From: Caryophanon sp036309765
GTDB taxonomy: Bacteria; Bacillota; Bacilli; Bacillales_A; Planococcaceae
Length of the DNA: 23,228 bases
Direction of reading: 5' to 3'
NCBI GenBank assembly: GCA_036309765.1
Contig: JAXJTE010000228.1
Coordinates: 1-23,228 of the forward strand
Made by a program: the position numbers and the translations under genes. The notes below the pieces were generated by a model that made no database searches, was not told where the DNA came from, and saw only the letters and a list, made by a program, of their open reading frames with translations. This document shows positions 6,612 through 14,122 of this stretch, in pieces (the stretch's first letter is position 1; each line of letters starts with the position of its first letter).

Positions 6612-6770
6612 GGCGGACTCCAGCGGGAAAAGCGTGAGACTTGAGCCCCCACAGACACGAGGTACGAGTATCGAGGAGGCTCAAGGAAGGCAGTAAGCGC
6701 CACGTCCATGTGGCACTGCCTTCAGAACTAACATCGTGTTAGCCCCCATGCCCGCGAAAAGCCTGCCTCG
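6612..6770 (+). repeat. Interspersed hairpin repeat, copy 2, with inserted hairpins
   Basis: The core GGCGGACTCCAGCGGGAAAA ... GAGGAGGCTCAAG matches copies 1 and 4. The closing arm CATGCCCGCGAAAAGCCTGCC is displaced by about 60 bp (6686-6744). That insert folds into two hairpins: GAAGGCAGT/ACTGCCTTC with inner GCCAC/GTGGC (6686-6723), and CTAACA/TGTTAG (6728-6742). The 277-bp gap after yhcZ holds this repeat and the terminator at 6799-6837. Confidence 0.7.
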
Positions 6771-6798
6771 ACAGCGTAGAGCAATTAGTCCATAAACA

Positions 6799-6837
6799 AA
6801 ACCACCATTCGCCGCATGATGCCGCAAATGGTGGTTT
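6799..6837. terminator. Bidirectional terminator
   Basis: AAACCACCATT (6799-6809) pairs perfectly with AATGGTGGTTT (6827-6837). It sits right after the stop of the minus-strand CBS/CorC gene. The flanks are moderately T-rich on both strands. Confidence 0.75.
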
Positions 6838-6839
6838 CG

Positions 6840-8213
6840 TTATTTTTGCTCGTTCAGTTCAGAAGCGACTTTCCCGTCTTCTGTTAATTTGACTTCTGGA
6901 AGTTTAGACACTTCTAGATATAAAATATGATGACCTTCGACTTCTTTCACAACGAATAAGAAGCCTTGTTCCTCTATCGAAGCACCTTGTATCACATCGA
7001 AATGCTTCGTCATGAACCATCCGCCAATTGTGTCGACTTCATCTTCTTCAAGCGTCGTACCAAGCACATCGTTTACTTCTGCAATTAATAGCTTCGCATC
7101 GAATAAATAATGATCCTCACTTACTTTACGCACTTCTGGTACTTCATCGTCGTCAAATTCATCTTGAATATCGCCGACAATTTCCTCGATGATATCTTCA
7201 ATTGTGACTAAACCAGATGTACCGCCGTATTCATCCATTAAGACGGCCATGTGAATGCGCTCGCGTTGAATTTTTAATAATAAGTCGTCAATGGCCGTCG
7301 TTTCAATTACTCGAATAATCGGCTGCATGTACTCAATGACTTTTTTGTCGCCGTTTGTCGTATCTTGGACAAACGCAGTCAGTAAATGCTTCATGTTGAC
7401 AAGTCCGATGACATGGTCTTTATCGCCATCAATGATTGGGTAACGTGTGTATTGTTCAACACCCATTACTTCAAATACTTCTCTAATTGTTAGGTCCTTT
7501 TCAATACCGATAATCTCAGTACGTGGTACCATAATTTCTTTAGCAATTCGTTCAGAAAACTCGAAAATACTGTTTACATATTCATATTCAGATTCGTTAA
7601 TTTCGCCGCCTTTATAGCTATCTGATATAAGCATACGAATTTCTTCCTCTGAGTGTGCGACCTCTGATTCACCCATCATTTTTAATCCAAAAAGACCTGT
7701 TAATGCACGTGCAGAGCCATTTAATAATTTAATGAATGGGTACATAATGTTATGGAATAAAATGAGAGGCCCAGCTAATGTAAGGGTTACAGCTTCCGCC
7801 TTTTGAATGGCTAATGTTTTCGGCGCTAATTCTCCGACAACCACATGAATAAACGTTACAAGTGCAAAGGCAATAACAAATGATAGTAACGATGAAATGC
7901 TCGGCGTTAAGTTTAAGCCAAGTAAATCAAATAACGGATGTAAGATGAGCTCAAATGTCGGCTCACCTAACCAACCTAAGCCAAGTGCGGTAATTGTAAT
8001 ACCGAGCTGACAGGCTGATAAATATTCATCTAAGTCAGATGTTACTTTCTTTGCGCGTATTGCTTTTTTGTTTCCTTCTGCCACGAGCTGATCAATGCGT
8101 GTACTGCGCACTTTCACGATGGCGAATTCTGATGCAACGAAAAATGCTGTTGCGGCAATTAGGGCAGCAAACGCCGCCAGCCTTATGGTTAGTTCCACTA
8201 TATCTACGTCCAA
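6840..8213 (-). CDS. CNNM/CBS/CorC-type membrane protein (HlyC/CorC family)
   Basis: This 457-aa protein has an N-terminal CNNM (DUF21) membrane domain with about four hydrophobic segments (residues 1-190, including TAFFVASEFAIVKVRSTRID), a CBS pair (about 230-340, entered by IMVPRTEI), and a C-terminal CorC_HlyC domain (about 355-440). Relatives (Bacillus YqhB, YrkA, YhdP, MpfA) are linked to magnesium or cobalt efflux and resistance. The ion is inferred. The start is awkward: the TTG at 8213 is the first start codon after an in-frame stop (8219-8217), the N-terminal sequence aligns with the family there, yet no good ribosome binding site precedes it. A separate strong AGGAGGTG serves a short overlapping upstream ORF. 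Confidence 0.88.
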   Translation of the reverse strand: MDVDIVELTIRLAAFAALIAATAFFVASEFAIVKVRSTRIDQLVAEGNKKAIRAKKVTSDLDEYLSACQLGITITALGLGWLGEPTFELILHPLFDLLGLNLTPSISSLLSFVIAFALVTFIHVVVGELAPKTLAIQKAEAVTLTLAGPLILFHNIMYPFIKLLNGSARALTGLFGLKMMGESEVAHSEEEIRMLISDSYKGGEINESEYEYVNSIFEFSERIAKEIMVPRTEIIGIEKDLTIREVFEVMGVEQYTRYPIIDGDKDHVIGLVNMKHLLTAFVQDTTNGDKKVIEYMQPIIRVIETTAIDDLLLKIQRERIHMAVLMDEYGGTSGLVTIEDIIEEIVGDIQDEFDDDEVPEVRKVSEDHYLFDAKLLIAEVNDVLGTTLEEDEVDTIGGWFMTKHFDVIQGASIEEQGFLFVVKEVEGHHILYLEVSKLPEVKLTEDGKVASELNEQK

Positions 8214-8254
8214 ATATTATCTTTGTACTCGGCCCAAATGAGGGGAAAGCACAA
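8204..8254 (-). CDS. Possible 16-codon leader ORF overlapping the CNNM/CorC gene start
   Basis: TTG at 8254 lies eight bases after a strong AGGAGGTG (8268-8261) and opens MCFPLIWAEYKDNIWT-stop. The TAG overlaps the first codons of the CNNM/CorC gene in another frame. Termination next to the TTG at 8213 could allow translational coupling, replacing the missing ribosome binding site. A sequencing or assembly indel that breaks a longer true start is an alternative. Confidence 0.3.
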   Translation of the reverse strand: MCFPLIWAEYKDNIWT

Positions 8255-8295
8255 AGAATACACCTCCTAGTTATGAAAAATAATTTAATGATTCT

Positions 8296-8324
8296 ATCAT
8301 AAAAGATTTAACTGGAAAATACAA
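8296..8324 (-). promoter_or_regulatory. Promoter of the CNNM/CorC gene
   Basis: On the minus strand, -35 TTGTAT (8324-8319), a 17-bp spacer and -10 TATGAT (8301-8296) lie ahead of AGGAGGTG. The leader is about 75 bases. Confidence 0.5.
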
Positions 8325-8403
8325 ATATTGTTTTTGGGTGGCTTGTCAGATAGGTAAGAGGCGTATCGACAGGCGAGAATGAAAACATTACCTATGAAGC
8401 GAA

Positions 8404-8502
8404 AGTGGCGACTCCAGCAGGAAAAGCACGAGCAGAAAATCCATTTTTGGCGGCTTGCCCGACAAAAATACGTTGAAGCCGTGTCTGCGGAAAGCGTCCA
8501 CT
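8404..8502 (+). repeat. Interspersed hairpin repeat, copy 3 (divergent centre)
   Basis: The ends match the family: AGTGGCGACTCCAGCAGGAA at the left and GCGGAAAGCGTCCACT at the right, able to pair with each other. The central GAGACCCCACAG ... GAGGAGGCTC block is replaced by another hairpin, CGGCTT/AAGCCG. A related TTTTTGG-GGCTTG string also occurs just outside at about 8331-8347. The gap between the CNNM/CorC promoter and the next promoter (8325-8612) holds this repeat and nothing else that I can support. Confidence 0.6.
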
Positions 8503-8612
8503 AAAGCGAAATAGGTGATGACAATCGCTCTCGATATGCTTTCATGTAAAAAGCAAATCGTTGCACTTTCGCATGAATAGAAGTTTGAAAATGAAAAAAA
8601 TTCGAAAAACAA

Positions 8613-8641
8613 TTGACCTGTAAAAATCGCTATGCTAGTAT
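8613..8641 (+). promoter_or_regulatory. Strong promoter of the ABC-transporter leader
   Basis: -35 TTGACC (8613-8618), a 17-bp spacer and -10 TAGTAT (8636-8641) predict a start near 8648, about 258 bases before the yheI start codon. Confidence 0.75.
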
Positions 8642-8685
8642 TTAGGAACACGAAATGAAACGGATAAAGAAAGGAGGCGGACACT

Positions 8686-8760
8686 ATGAACAAATTACGT
8701 ATGAGCAATTGCAGCAAATTTCATACTCGTAGTGGCACGTCTTCTTTTGGTTGTAAGTAA
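8686..8760 (+). CDS. 24-aa leader peptide upstream of the ABC exporter
   Basis: ATG at 8686 follows AAAGGAGG with an eight-base spacing. The peptide begins MNKLRMSNCSKFHTRSG and ends with SSFGCK. It is basic and Ser/Cys-rich, with no membrane segment. It lies between a strong promoter and an intrinsic terminator, directly before yheI-yheH. In Bacillus subtilis the orthologous bmrCD pair is preceded by a 54-codon leader (bmrB/yheJ). Ribosome stalling there by antibiotics relieves termination. The same arrangement here, with an unrelated and shorter peptide, suggests the same control. The peptide sequence itself is not one I recognise. Confidence 0.65.
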   Translation: MNKLRMSNCSKFHTRSGTSSFGCK

Positions 8761-8767
8761 GTAAAAG

Positions 8768-8790
8768 GAGGGGTGCGGCGTCATCACCTC
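8768..8790 (+). promoter_or_regulatory. Leader hairpin between leader peptide and terminator
   Basis: GAGG-GGTG (8768-8775) can pair with CATC-CCTC (8782-8790, one bulged A). The hairpin starts eight bases after the leader peptide stop, so a ribosome on the leader would affect its folding. A role in attenuation is inferred. Confidence 0.4.
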
Positions 8791-8794
8791 TTTC

Positions 8795-8834
8795 AAAAAG
8801 GCATGTGCTCTTTTTTAGAGTGCGTGCCTTTTTT
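8795..8834 (+). terminator. Intrinsic terminator (attenuator) before yheI
   Basis: AAAGGCATGTGCTC pairs along its full length with GAGTGCGTGCCTTT (three G-U pairs) and is followed by a T run. It stands in the leader of the exporter operon with no second promoter seen before yheI. GGCACGT (8734-8740), inside the leader ORF, can pair with GCGTGCC (8822-8828) of the 3' arm as an alternative structure. Confidence 0.75.
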
Positions 8835-8905
8835 TGTCGTTTTTTCGTGTGAGCGATGAAGAGAGGATGCATAGCAGAAAGTAAAATAAGAAACTAGGTG
8901 AAAAT

Positions 8906-10645
8906 ATGTTTGATGTGTTAAAAAAGCTCGGCTGGTTTTTCAAGCAGTACCGCAAGCAGTATAGCATTGCCATCGTGCTGCTTATCGTCGCAAGCGTTAT
9001 TGAAATTATTCCGCCGTGGCTGATCGGCGAAGCAATCGATGATATGACGACGAATGCGTTAACTGAAGCATCGCTGCGAAATTACGTCATTGCGTTCATC
9101 GCCATTATTGTATCGAGCTATGCGCTCAACTTCATTTGGCAATACCAGCTGTTTGGTGGGGCGATTACGATTGACCGCATTTTACGCAAGCGATTATTCC
9201 GTCAATTTTTAAAAATGAAGCCGACGTTTTATGAGAAAAATCGTACCGGTGATTTAATGGCACGCGCAACGAATGACTTAAATGCCGTGTCGCTCACAGC
9301 AGGCTTTGGCATTATGACGCTCGTTGACTCGACCGTGTATATGGCGTTCATTATCGCGGCTATGGCGATTACGATTTCGTGGAAGCTGACGCTATTTGCG
9401 ATGCTACCTGTGCCGATTATGGCGTTTATTATTCAGTATTTGGGCAAAATTGTGCATAAGCGCTACATGGTGTCACAGGAGGCATTTGGTGAATTAAATG
9501 ACAACGTGCTTGAGTCGGTCGCGGGTGTTCGCGTCGTGCGAGCATACGTGCAAGAATCGCTTGAGGAAAAGCGATTTTTCGATAAAAGTGAGGAAGTCGT
9601 TGAAAAAAATATGGCCGTTGTAAACATTAACGCGCTGTTCGTACCAATAACGCGCATCGGCATGGGGCTTTGCTACGTCATTGCGTTTGGCTACGGTGCT
9701 GTGCTTGTGTCGCGCGGTGAGCTAACGGTCGGGCAGCTTGTATCGTTTAACGTCTATTTAGGGCTTGCGACGTGGCCGATGTTTGCAATTGGTGAGCTTA
9801 TTAACGTCATGCAGCAAGGAAACGCCTCACTTGACCGCGTGCAAGAGACGCTGTCGTATAACGAGGACGTACCAGACGGCAAACAGTTAACATTAACGAC
9901 ACCTTCATCGATGAACGTGCAAAATTATTCGTTCCAATACCCGCTGTCACAAGTGAGAAATTTATCGCGTCTATCACTGCATTTACAAAAAGGGCAAACG
10001 CTTGGCATCGTCGGCAAAACGGGGGCAGGGAAGACGACACTTGTTCGTCAGCTGCTGCGTGAATATCCGCTTGGTGAAGGGCAGTTTATGATTGGTGACG
10101 TCGATTTAAGCAAGCAGTCGAAGGAGCAAGTATTAAGCTGGATTGGCTACGTACCACAGGAGCATGTGCTGTTTTCACGTACGATTCGTGAAAACATTTT
10201 GTTCGGCAAGGAGGACGCGACTGACGAGGAGCTACACGAGGCGATCCGTCTTGCGTACTTTGAAGCGGATTTGCAAAACTTACCGATGGGCTTACAAACG
10301 CTCGTTGGAGAAAAAGGGGTGTCGCTTTCAGGTGGGCAAAAGCAACGTGTGTCGATTGCGCGAGCGCTTATTAAAAATCCGGACATTTTACTGCTTGATG
10401 ATTCGCTCTCAGCAGTCGATGCGAAAACAGAGACGAACATCATTCAAAACATTCAGCGAGCGCGTCAAGGGAAGACGACAATCATTACGACGCACCGCTT
10501 ATCAGGCATTCAGCACGCAGACCACATTATTGTGCTTGATGACGGCAATATCGCCCAGCAAGGCACGCACGCACAGCTCATCGCACAAAACGGCTGGTAT
10601 AAAGAACAATTTGACCGCCAGCAGCTAGAGGAGGCGAGCTCATGA
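8906..10645 (+). CDS. yheI: ABC exporter half-transporter, BmrC/YheI-like
   Basis: This 579-aa type IV ABC exporter subunit has a six-helix membrane domain (about 15-310) and an ATPase domain (about 335-575). Walker A is GKTGAGKT (370-377), the signature is LSGGQ (474-478), and the switch His is in THRLSG. Walker B reads ILLLDDS, with Asp499 where the catalytic Glu is expected. This is the hallmark of the degenerate-site subunit of heterodimeric exporters such as BmrC. The start codon follows AGGTGAAAAT. The stop overlaps the next gene by four bases (ATGA), so both subunits are made together. It probably expels drugs or other hydrophobic compounds, and an attenuator leader precedes it. Confidence 0.9.
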   Translation: MFDVLKKLGWFFKQYRKQYSIAIVLLIVASVIEIIPPWLIGEAIDDMTTNALTEASLRNYVIAFIAIIVSSYALNFIWQYQLFGGAITIDRILRKRLFRQFLKMKPTFYEKNRTGDLMARATNDLNAVSLTAGFGIMTLVDSTVYMAFIIAAMAITISWKLTLFAMLPVPIMAFIIQYLGKIVHKRYMVSQEAFGELNDNVLESVAGVRVVRAYVQESLEEKRFFDKSEEVVEKNMAVVNINALFVPITRIGMGLCYVIAFGYGAVLVSRGELTVGQLVSFNVYLGLATWPMFAIGELINVMQQGNASLDRVQETLSYNEDVPDGKQLTLTTPSSMNVQNYSFQYPLSQVRNLSRLSLHLQKGQTLGIVGKTGAGKTTLVRQLLREYPLGEGQFMIGDVDLSKQSKEQVLSWIGYVPQEHVLFSRTIRENILFGKEDATDEELHEAIRLAYFEADLQNLPMGLQTLVGEKGVSLSGGQKQRVSIARALIKNPDILLLDDSLSAVDAKTETNIIQNIQRARQGKTTIITTHRLSGIQHADHIIVLDDGNIAQQGTHAQLIAQNGWYKEQFDRQQLEEASS

Positions 10646-12378
10646 GTCCGATTAAACGATTAACTGACTATGCGATGCGCTACAAACGATTTATCATTAG
10701 CGGGCTGCTTCTTTTAGCGCTTTCCGTAGCGACCGAGCTAGCCGCACCGTACATCGCAAAGCACATTATTGATAACTATATGACAGTCGGCGAGCTACAT
10801 GTTGAGCCGCTTGTATGGCTGCTCTCAATTTATTTCGCACTTGCGATTGTGACAGGGATTTTACGCTACATTAGCTCCATCTGGCTACAGCGCGGGGCAA
10901 ACCGCATCGTCCAAAACATGCGCATCGAAACGTTTAACAAAATTCAAACGATGCCGATTGCGTATTTCGATAATTCACCAGCAGGCAAAATTGTCGCGCG
11001 TGTCACAAACGATACGGAGGCAGTGCGCAACTTATACGTAACGGTGCTATCGCAGTTTGCGGTCAGCGTCCTATCGATGTTTGGTGTGTACATTGCGCTC
11101 TTTACGTTAAATGCACAAGTGGCGGCTATTGCGCTCATTATCGTGCCTATTTTATATGTGTGGATGGTGCTGTACCGCAAATACGCACAAGCATATAATG
11201 GCGTTATTCGCACAAAAATTGCGGATTTAAACGGCATGATTAACGAGTCGATTAACGGCATGACAATCGTGCAGGCATTCCGTCGTGAAAAGCAAATGGA
11301 AGCGGAATTTACAGAGCTAAACGATACGCACTACGAGTATCATCGTAAACTGCTTGTGCTCGATTCGGCGACGTCACACAACTTAGTCAACTTTTTACGC
11401 ATCACGATGTTTCTAGTGTTCATTTACTTTTTCGGTACGAACTCAATGACGACTACCGACTACGTAACAGCAGGAACGCTGTACGCATTCGTTGATTATG
11501 TGACGCGCTTATTCAATCCGATGACGGCGATTGTGAGCCAGTTTTCACAGCTAGAGCGTTCACTCGTTGCGGCAAATCGCGTGTTCGAGCTGCTTGACGA
11601 AAAAGGCGAGGACGTAGCGACGACAACGATTCCGCGCTACGATGGCAACGTGTTATTTGAGGACGTGTCATTTGCGTATAAAGAACATGACTACGTGCTG
11701 AAAAACGTAACGTTTGAAGCAAAGCGCGGCGAGACGATTGCGCTTGTCGGGCATACTGGCTCAGGCAAAAGCTCGATTATGAATTTACTGTTTCGCTTTT
11801 ACGACCCGTCAAAAGGGCGCATTACGATTGATGGCATCGACATTACATCGCTGCCACGCCAAACGATTCGTGAGCATATGGGCATCGTGCTACAAGACCC
11901 GTATTTATTTACAGGGACGATTGCATCAAACGTTAGCTTAAACGACCCGCGCATTTCACGTGAAGCGGTCGAAGCGGCATTAAAAGCAGTCGGGGCAGGC
12001 TCGGTACTAACGAATTTACAGCACGGCATTGACGAGGAAGTCATTGAAAAAGGTAGCACACTTTCAGCAGGGCAGCGTCAGCTCATTTCGTTTGCGCGCG
12101 CACTGGCGTTCAACCCTGCAATTTTAATATTAGATGAAGCAACGTCGAATATTGATACTGAAACCGAGGAGCTGATTCAGCACGCGATGGACGTATTAAA
12201 AGAGGGACGTACGACGTTTATTATTGCGCATCGTCTTTCTACGATTAAGCACGCGGACAAAATCATCGTGCTTGACCACGGAGAAATTCAAGAGATCGGC
12301 AACCATGAGGAATTGATCGCACGCGGAGGCACGTATGCACATATGTATGAAATGCAGGCGAAGTCGCTGAAGCAATAG
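10642..12378 (+). CDS. yheH: ABC exporter half-transporter, BmrD/YheH-like
   Basis: This 578-aa partner of the upstream subunit has a membrane domain (about 10-310) and an ATPase domain (about 335-575). Walker A is GHTGSGKS (370-377). Walker B is ILILDEA, with a proper catalytic Glu499. The signature is LSAGQ (474-478), a degenerate form of LSGGQ. Together with Asp499 of the partner, this gives one working and one degenerate ATP site. Bacillus BmrD is about 670 residues with an extracellular insert. This protein lacks that insert, so it is a shorter variant or a related pair. A strong terminator follows. Confidence 0.9.
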   Translation: MSPIKRLTDYAMRYKRFIISGLLLLALSVATELAAPYIAKHIIDNYMTVGELHVEPLVWLLSIYFALAIVTGILRYISSIWLQRGANRIVQNMRIETFNKIQTMPIAYFDNSPAGKIVARVTNDTEAVRNLYVTVLSQFAVSVLSMFGVYIALFTLNAQVAAIALIIVPILYVWMVLYRKYAQAYNGVIRTKIADLNGMINESINGMTIVQAFRREKQMEAEFTELNDTHYEYHRKLLVLDSATSHNLVNFLRITMFLVFIYFFGTNSMTTTDYVTAGTLYAFVDYVTRLFNPMTAIVSQFSQLERSLVAANRVFELLDEKGEDVATTTIPRYDGNVLFEDVSFAYKEHDYVLKNVTFEAKRGETIALVGHTGSGKSSIMNLLFRFYDPSKGRITIDGIDITSLPRQTIREHMGIVLQDPYLFTGTIASNVSLNDPRISREAVEAALKAVGAGSVLTNLQHGIDEEVIEKGSTLSAGQRQLISFARALAFNPAILILDEATSNIDTETEELIQHAMDVLKEGRTTFIIAHRLSTIKHADKIIVLDHGEIQEIGNHEELIARGGTYAHMYEMQAKSLKQ

Positions 12379-12385
12379 AGGAAAA

Positions 12386-12433
12386 TGAAAAGCAGTGTTC
12401 AACGTCTGGGTAACGTGAACACTGCTTTTTCAT
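12386..12433 (+). terminator. Terminator of the exporter operon
   Basis: AAAAGCAGTGTTCA (12388-12401) pairs perfectly over 14 bp with TGAACACTGCTTTT (12416-12429), followed by T-rich sequence. Confidence 0.88.
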
Positions 12434-12459
12434 TTACTGCCTCAGTAAAAGCATTGTAA

Positions 12460-12488
12460 TTGTTATTTTGCTACGACATGCGTATATT
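12460..12488 (+). promoter_or_regulatory. Promoter of the MFS gene
   Basis: -35 TTGTTA (12460-12465), a 17-bp spacer and -10 TATATT (12483-12488) lie 30 bases before the start codon. Confidence 0.5.
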
Positions 12489-12517
12489 TAGTGTATCGAA
12501 ATAAAAGGAGAACACGC

Positions 12518-13771
12518 ATGAAAGAATGGTGGCACACAATTCAACGCTTCAATCGCAACATTCGTTTATTTATGTTGGCGAACGTATTTATACAAATTGG
12601 CATGGGTGTTTTTTCAGTCATGTATAACTTATATATTCGCGAGCTTGGCATGCCCGAGACGATCAACGGCAGTGTTATTGCGATGATGTCACTCGCGACA
12701 GCAATTATTCTCGTTCCAGCAGGTATCATTAGCGACAAAATTGGGCGAAAATCGGTGCTCGTCGTCGGTACGGTGCTAACGGCGTTTACATTAGCAGCAC
12801 GCAGCGTTGTAAGTGATGACACGTCGATGCTCGTCTTCGCATTTATAACGGGCTTCATTTGGGCGTTTGTGCAAGTATCGGGCATTCCGTTTTTAGCGGA
12901 AAATTCCTCATCGAAGGAGCGCGTACATTTATTTAGTATTTACTTCTCGCTCGTCACGGTCGCAGGTGTCGTCGGCAATTTACTCGGTGGCGTATTTGCG
13001 GACAGCTTCATGTGGCTCACGTCGATGAATAGCGTCGAAAGCATTCGAGCATCGCTGCTGATCGGTGTCGTACTATTTGCGCTCGGCGTATTTCCGTTGC
13101 TGAAATTGCAGCGAGCTGACGAAAGACAACCGGTACAGCTCGGTGAACAGAAGCCGCAAGCGACGCAATCTGTTGCGTTTGCCGACAACGTGAAGCTCAT
13201 CGCATTATTTGCGTTTGCGCAGCTATTGATCGGCACAGGCTCTGGGCTCGTCATTCCGTATTTGAATTTATATTTTGCGAACCGCTTTGATGCGTCGAAC
13301 TCGTACGTCGGGCTCATTTTAGCGCTCGGCTCGGCAATGACCGCGGTTGCGATGCTCATCGGCCCAGCTGTTGTAAAGCGCATCGGTAAAGTGAACGCGC
13401 TCATTTTATTTCAGCTGCTGTCGATTCCGTTTTTATTTTTAACGGCATTTACGACGTCGCTCTTTTGGGCATCGGTCGGCTTTTTACTACGGCAGGCACT
13501 GATGAATGCGGGCAACCCGATTCAAAGTGCGATTGCGATGGACATCGTGTCGGATCGCTATAAAGGGTTAGCGAATTCGGTCAATCAAATGGTGTTTAAT
13601 TTAGGATGGGCGACGATGGGCTTACCAGCAGCGTGGCTCGTGACAAATTTTGGCTCGTATTGGGGCTATGCGTATGCATTTTCGATTACGGGCGGGCTAT
13701 ATTTAACGGCGTCGATTTACTTTTACATCGTGTTTGGGCGACGGTGGCAAAAAAATAAAGGTGTCATTTAA
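12518..13771 (+). CDS. MFS transporter, substrate unknown
   Basis: This 417-aa integral membrane protein has about 12 hydrophobic helices in two halves joined by a polar central loop (near DERQPVQLGEQKPQATQ). The major-facilitator motif between helices 2 and 3 is present as GIISDKIGRKS, with a weaker counterpart VVKRIGKVN in the second half. The start ATG at 12518 is chosen because AAAAGGAG lies seven bases upstream; the longer in-frame start lacks this. It has its own promoter and terminator. Its place between an exporter operon and the yhe genes suggests drug efflux, but nothing fixes the substrate. Confidence 0.85.
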   Translation: MKEWWHTIQRFNRNIRLFMLANVFIQIGMGVFSVMYNLYIRELGMPETINGSVIAMMSLATAIILVPAGIISDKIGRKSVLVVGTVLTAFTLAARSVVSDDTSMLVFAFITGFIWAFVQVSGIPFLAENSSSKERVHLFSIYFSLVTVAGVVGNLLGGVFADSFMWLTSMNSVESIRASLLIGVVLFALGVFPLLKLQRADERQPVQLGEQKPQATQSVAFADNVKLIALFAFAQLLIGTGSGLVIPYLNLYFANRFDASNSYVGLILALGSAMTAVAMLIGPAVVKRIGKVNALILFQLLSIPFLFLTAFTTSLFWASVGFLLRQALMNAGNPIQSAIAMDIVSDRYKGLANSVNQMVFNLGWATMGLPAAWLVTNFGSYWGYAYAFSITGGLYLTASIYFYIVFGRRWQKNKGVI

Positions 13772-13804
13772 AAAAGACGGTTCGCGCGGGCGAATCGTCT
13801 TTTT
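13771..13804. terminator. Bidirectional terminator between MFS gene and yheE
   Basis: AAAAGACGGTTCGC and GCGAATCGTCTTTT form a 14-bp stem with one G-U pair. It has T runs on both strands and serves both convergent genes. Confidence 0.85.
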
Positions 13805-13807
13805 GCA

Positions 13808-14008
13808 TTATTCGTATACGTGAAACAGCATGAGCTCGTGAATCATTTTTTTGACGTTTTCCTCGTTCGGTGGTGTGCCGTCAATCCAGCGAATGTCACC
13901 GTCTTTTTCGTAGGCGGCTTTGTAACGCACGCGCTCGTAAAAAAATGTTACGACCCAGCCAGGTAGCTCGTCGCTGTACATCGGTTTGAAGCTAAAATGT
14001 TGAATCAT
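13808..14008 (-). CDS. yheE: YheE-family small protein (DUF5342)
   Basis: This 66-aa soluble protein begins MIQHFSFKPMYSDELPGW and ends MIHELMLFHVYE. That pattern of an N-terminal strand with a PGW turn and a conserved HELMLFHVYE tail recalls Bacillus YheE, of unknown function. ATG at 14008 is chosen because GGAGGGG lies six bases upstream. The upstream ATG at 14014 abuts that site, and the one at 14023 overlaps it. The neighbours yheH, yheB and yheA support the assignment by gene order. Confidence 0.75.
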   Translation of the reverse strand: MIQHFSFKPMYSDELPGWVVTFFYERVRYKAAYEKDGDIRWIDGTPPNEENVKKMIHELMLFHVYE

Positions 14009-14081
14009 TGTCATCCCCTCCATCTTTCTTCATTGTAAGTGTTCGTACAAGGAGTGTCATTTTCTTTTTTTTTCGTCTCTC

Positions 14082-14090
14082 TGTTATAAT
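14082..14090 (+). promoter_or_regulatory. Extended -10 promoter of yheB
   Basis: TG-T-TATAAT (14082-14090) is a consensus extended -10. The -35 region is poor (TTCTTT), as is usual for this class. Confidence 0.6.
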
Positions 14091-14122
14091 AAGGAAAGCT
14101 AAAAGAGGAAAGGAAATGACTT

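Noticed and set aside
8204..8300. Metal riboswitch before the CNNM/CorC gene
   Set aside because: The leader is only about 75 bases and shows no yybP-ykoY or M-box consensus that I recognise. A short overlapping ORF is the only visible structure.
8388..8717. 109-aa minus-strand ORF across the ABC leader region
   Set aside because: No ribosome binding site. It runs antisense through repeat copy 3, the leader promoter and the leader peptide start, and its composition is not protein-like.
8764..8880. Second small ORF beginning GTG after AAAAGGAGGG
   Set aside because: It reads straight through the intrinsic terminator and its T run, so it is unlikely to be translated into a product.
10143..10628. 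161-aa plus-strand ORF within yheI
   Set aside because: Out-of-frame shadow of the ATPase domain, which is clearly coding in the other frame.
12940..13404. 154-aa minus-strand ORF
   Set aside because: Antisense shadow of the MFS gene without a ribosome binding site.
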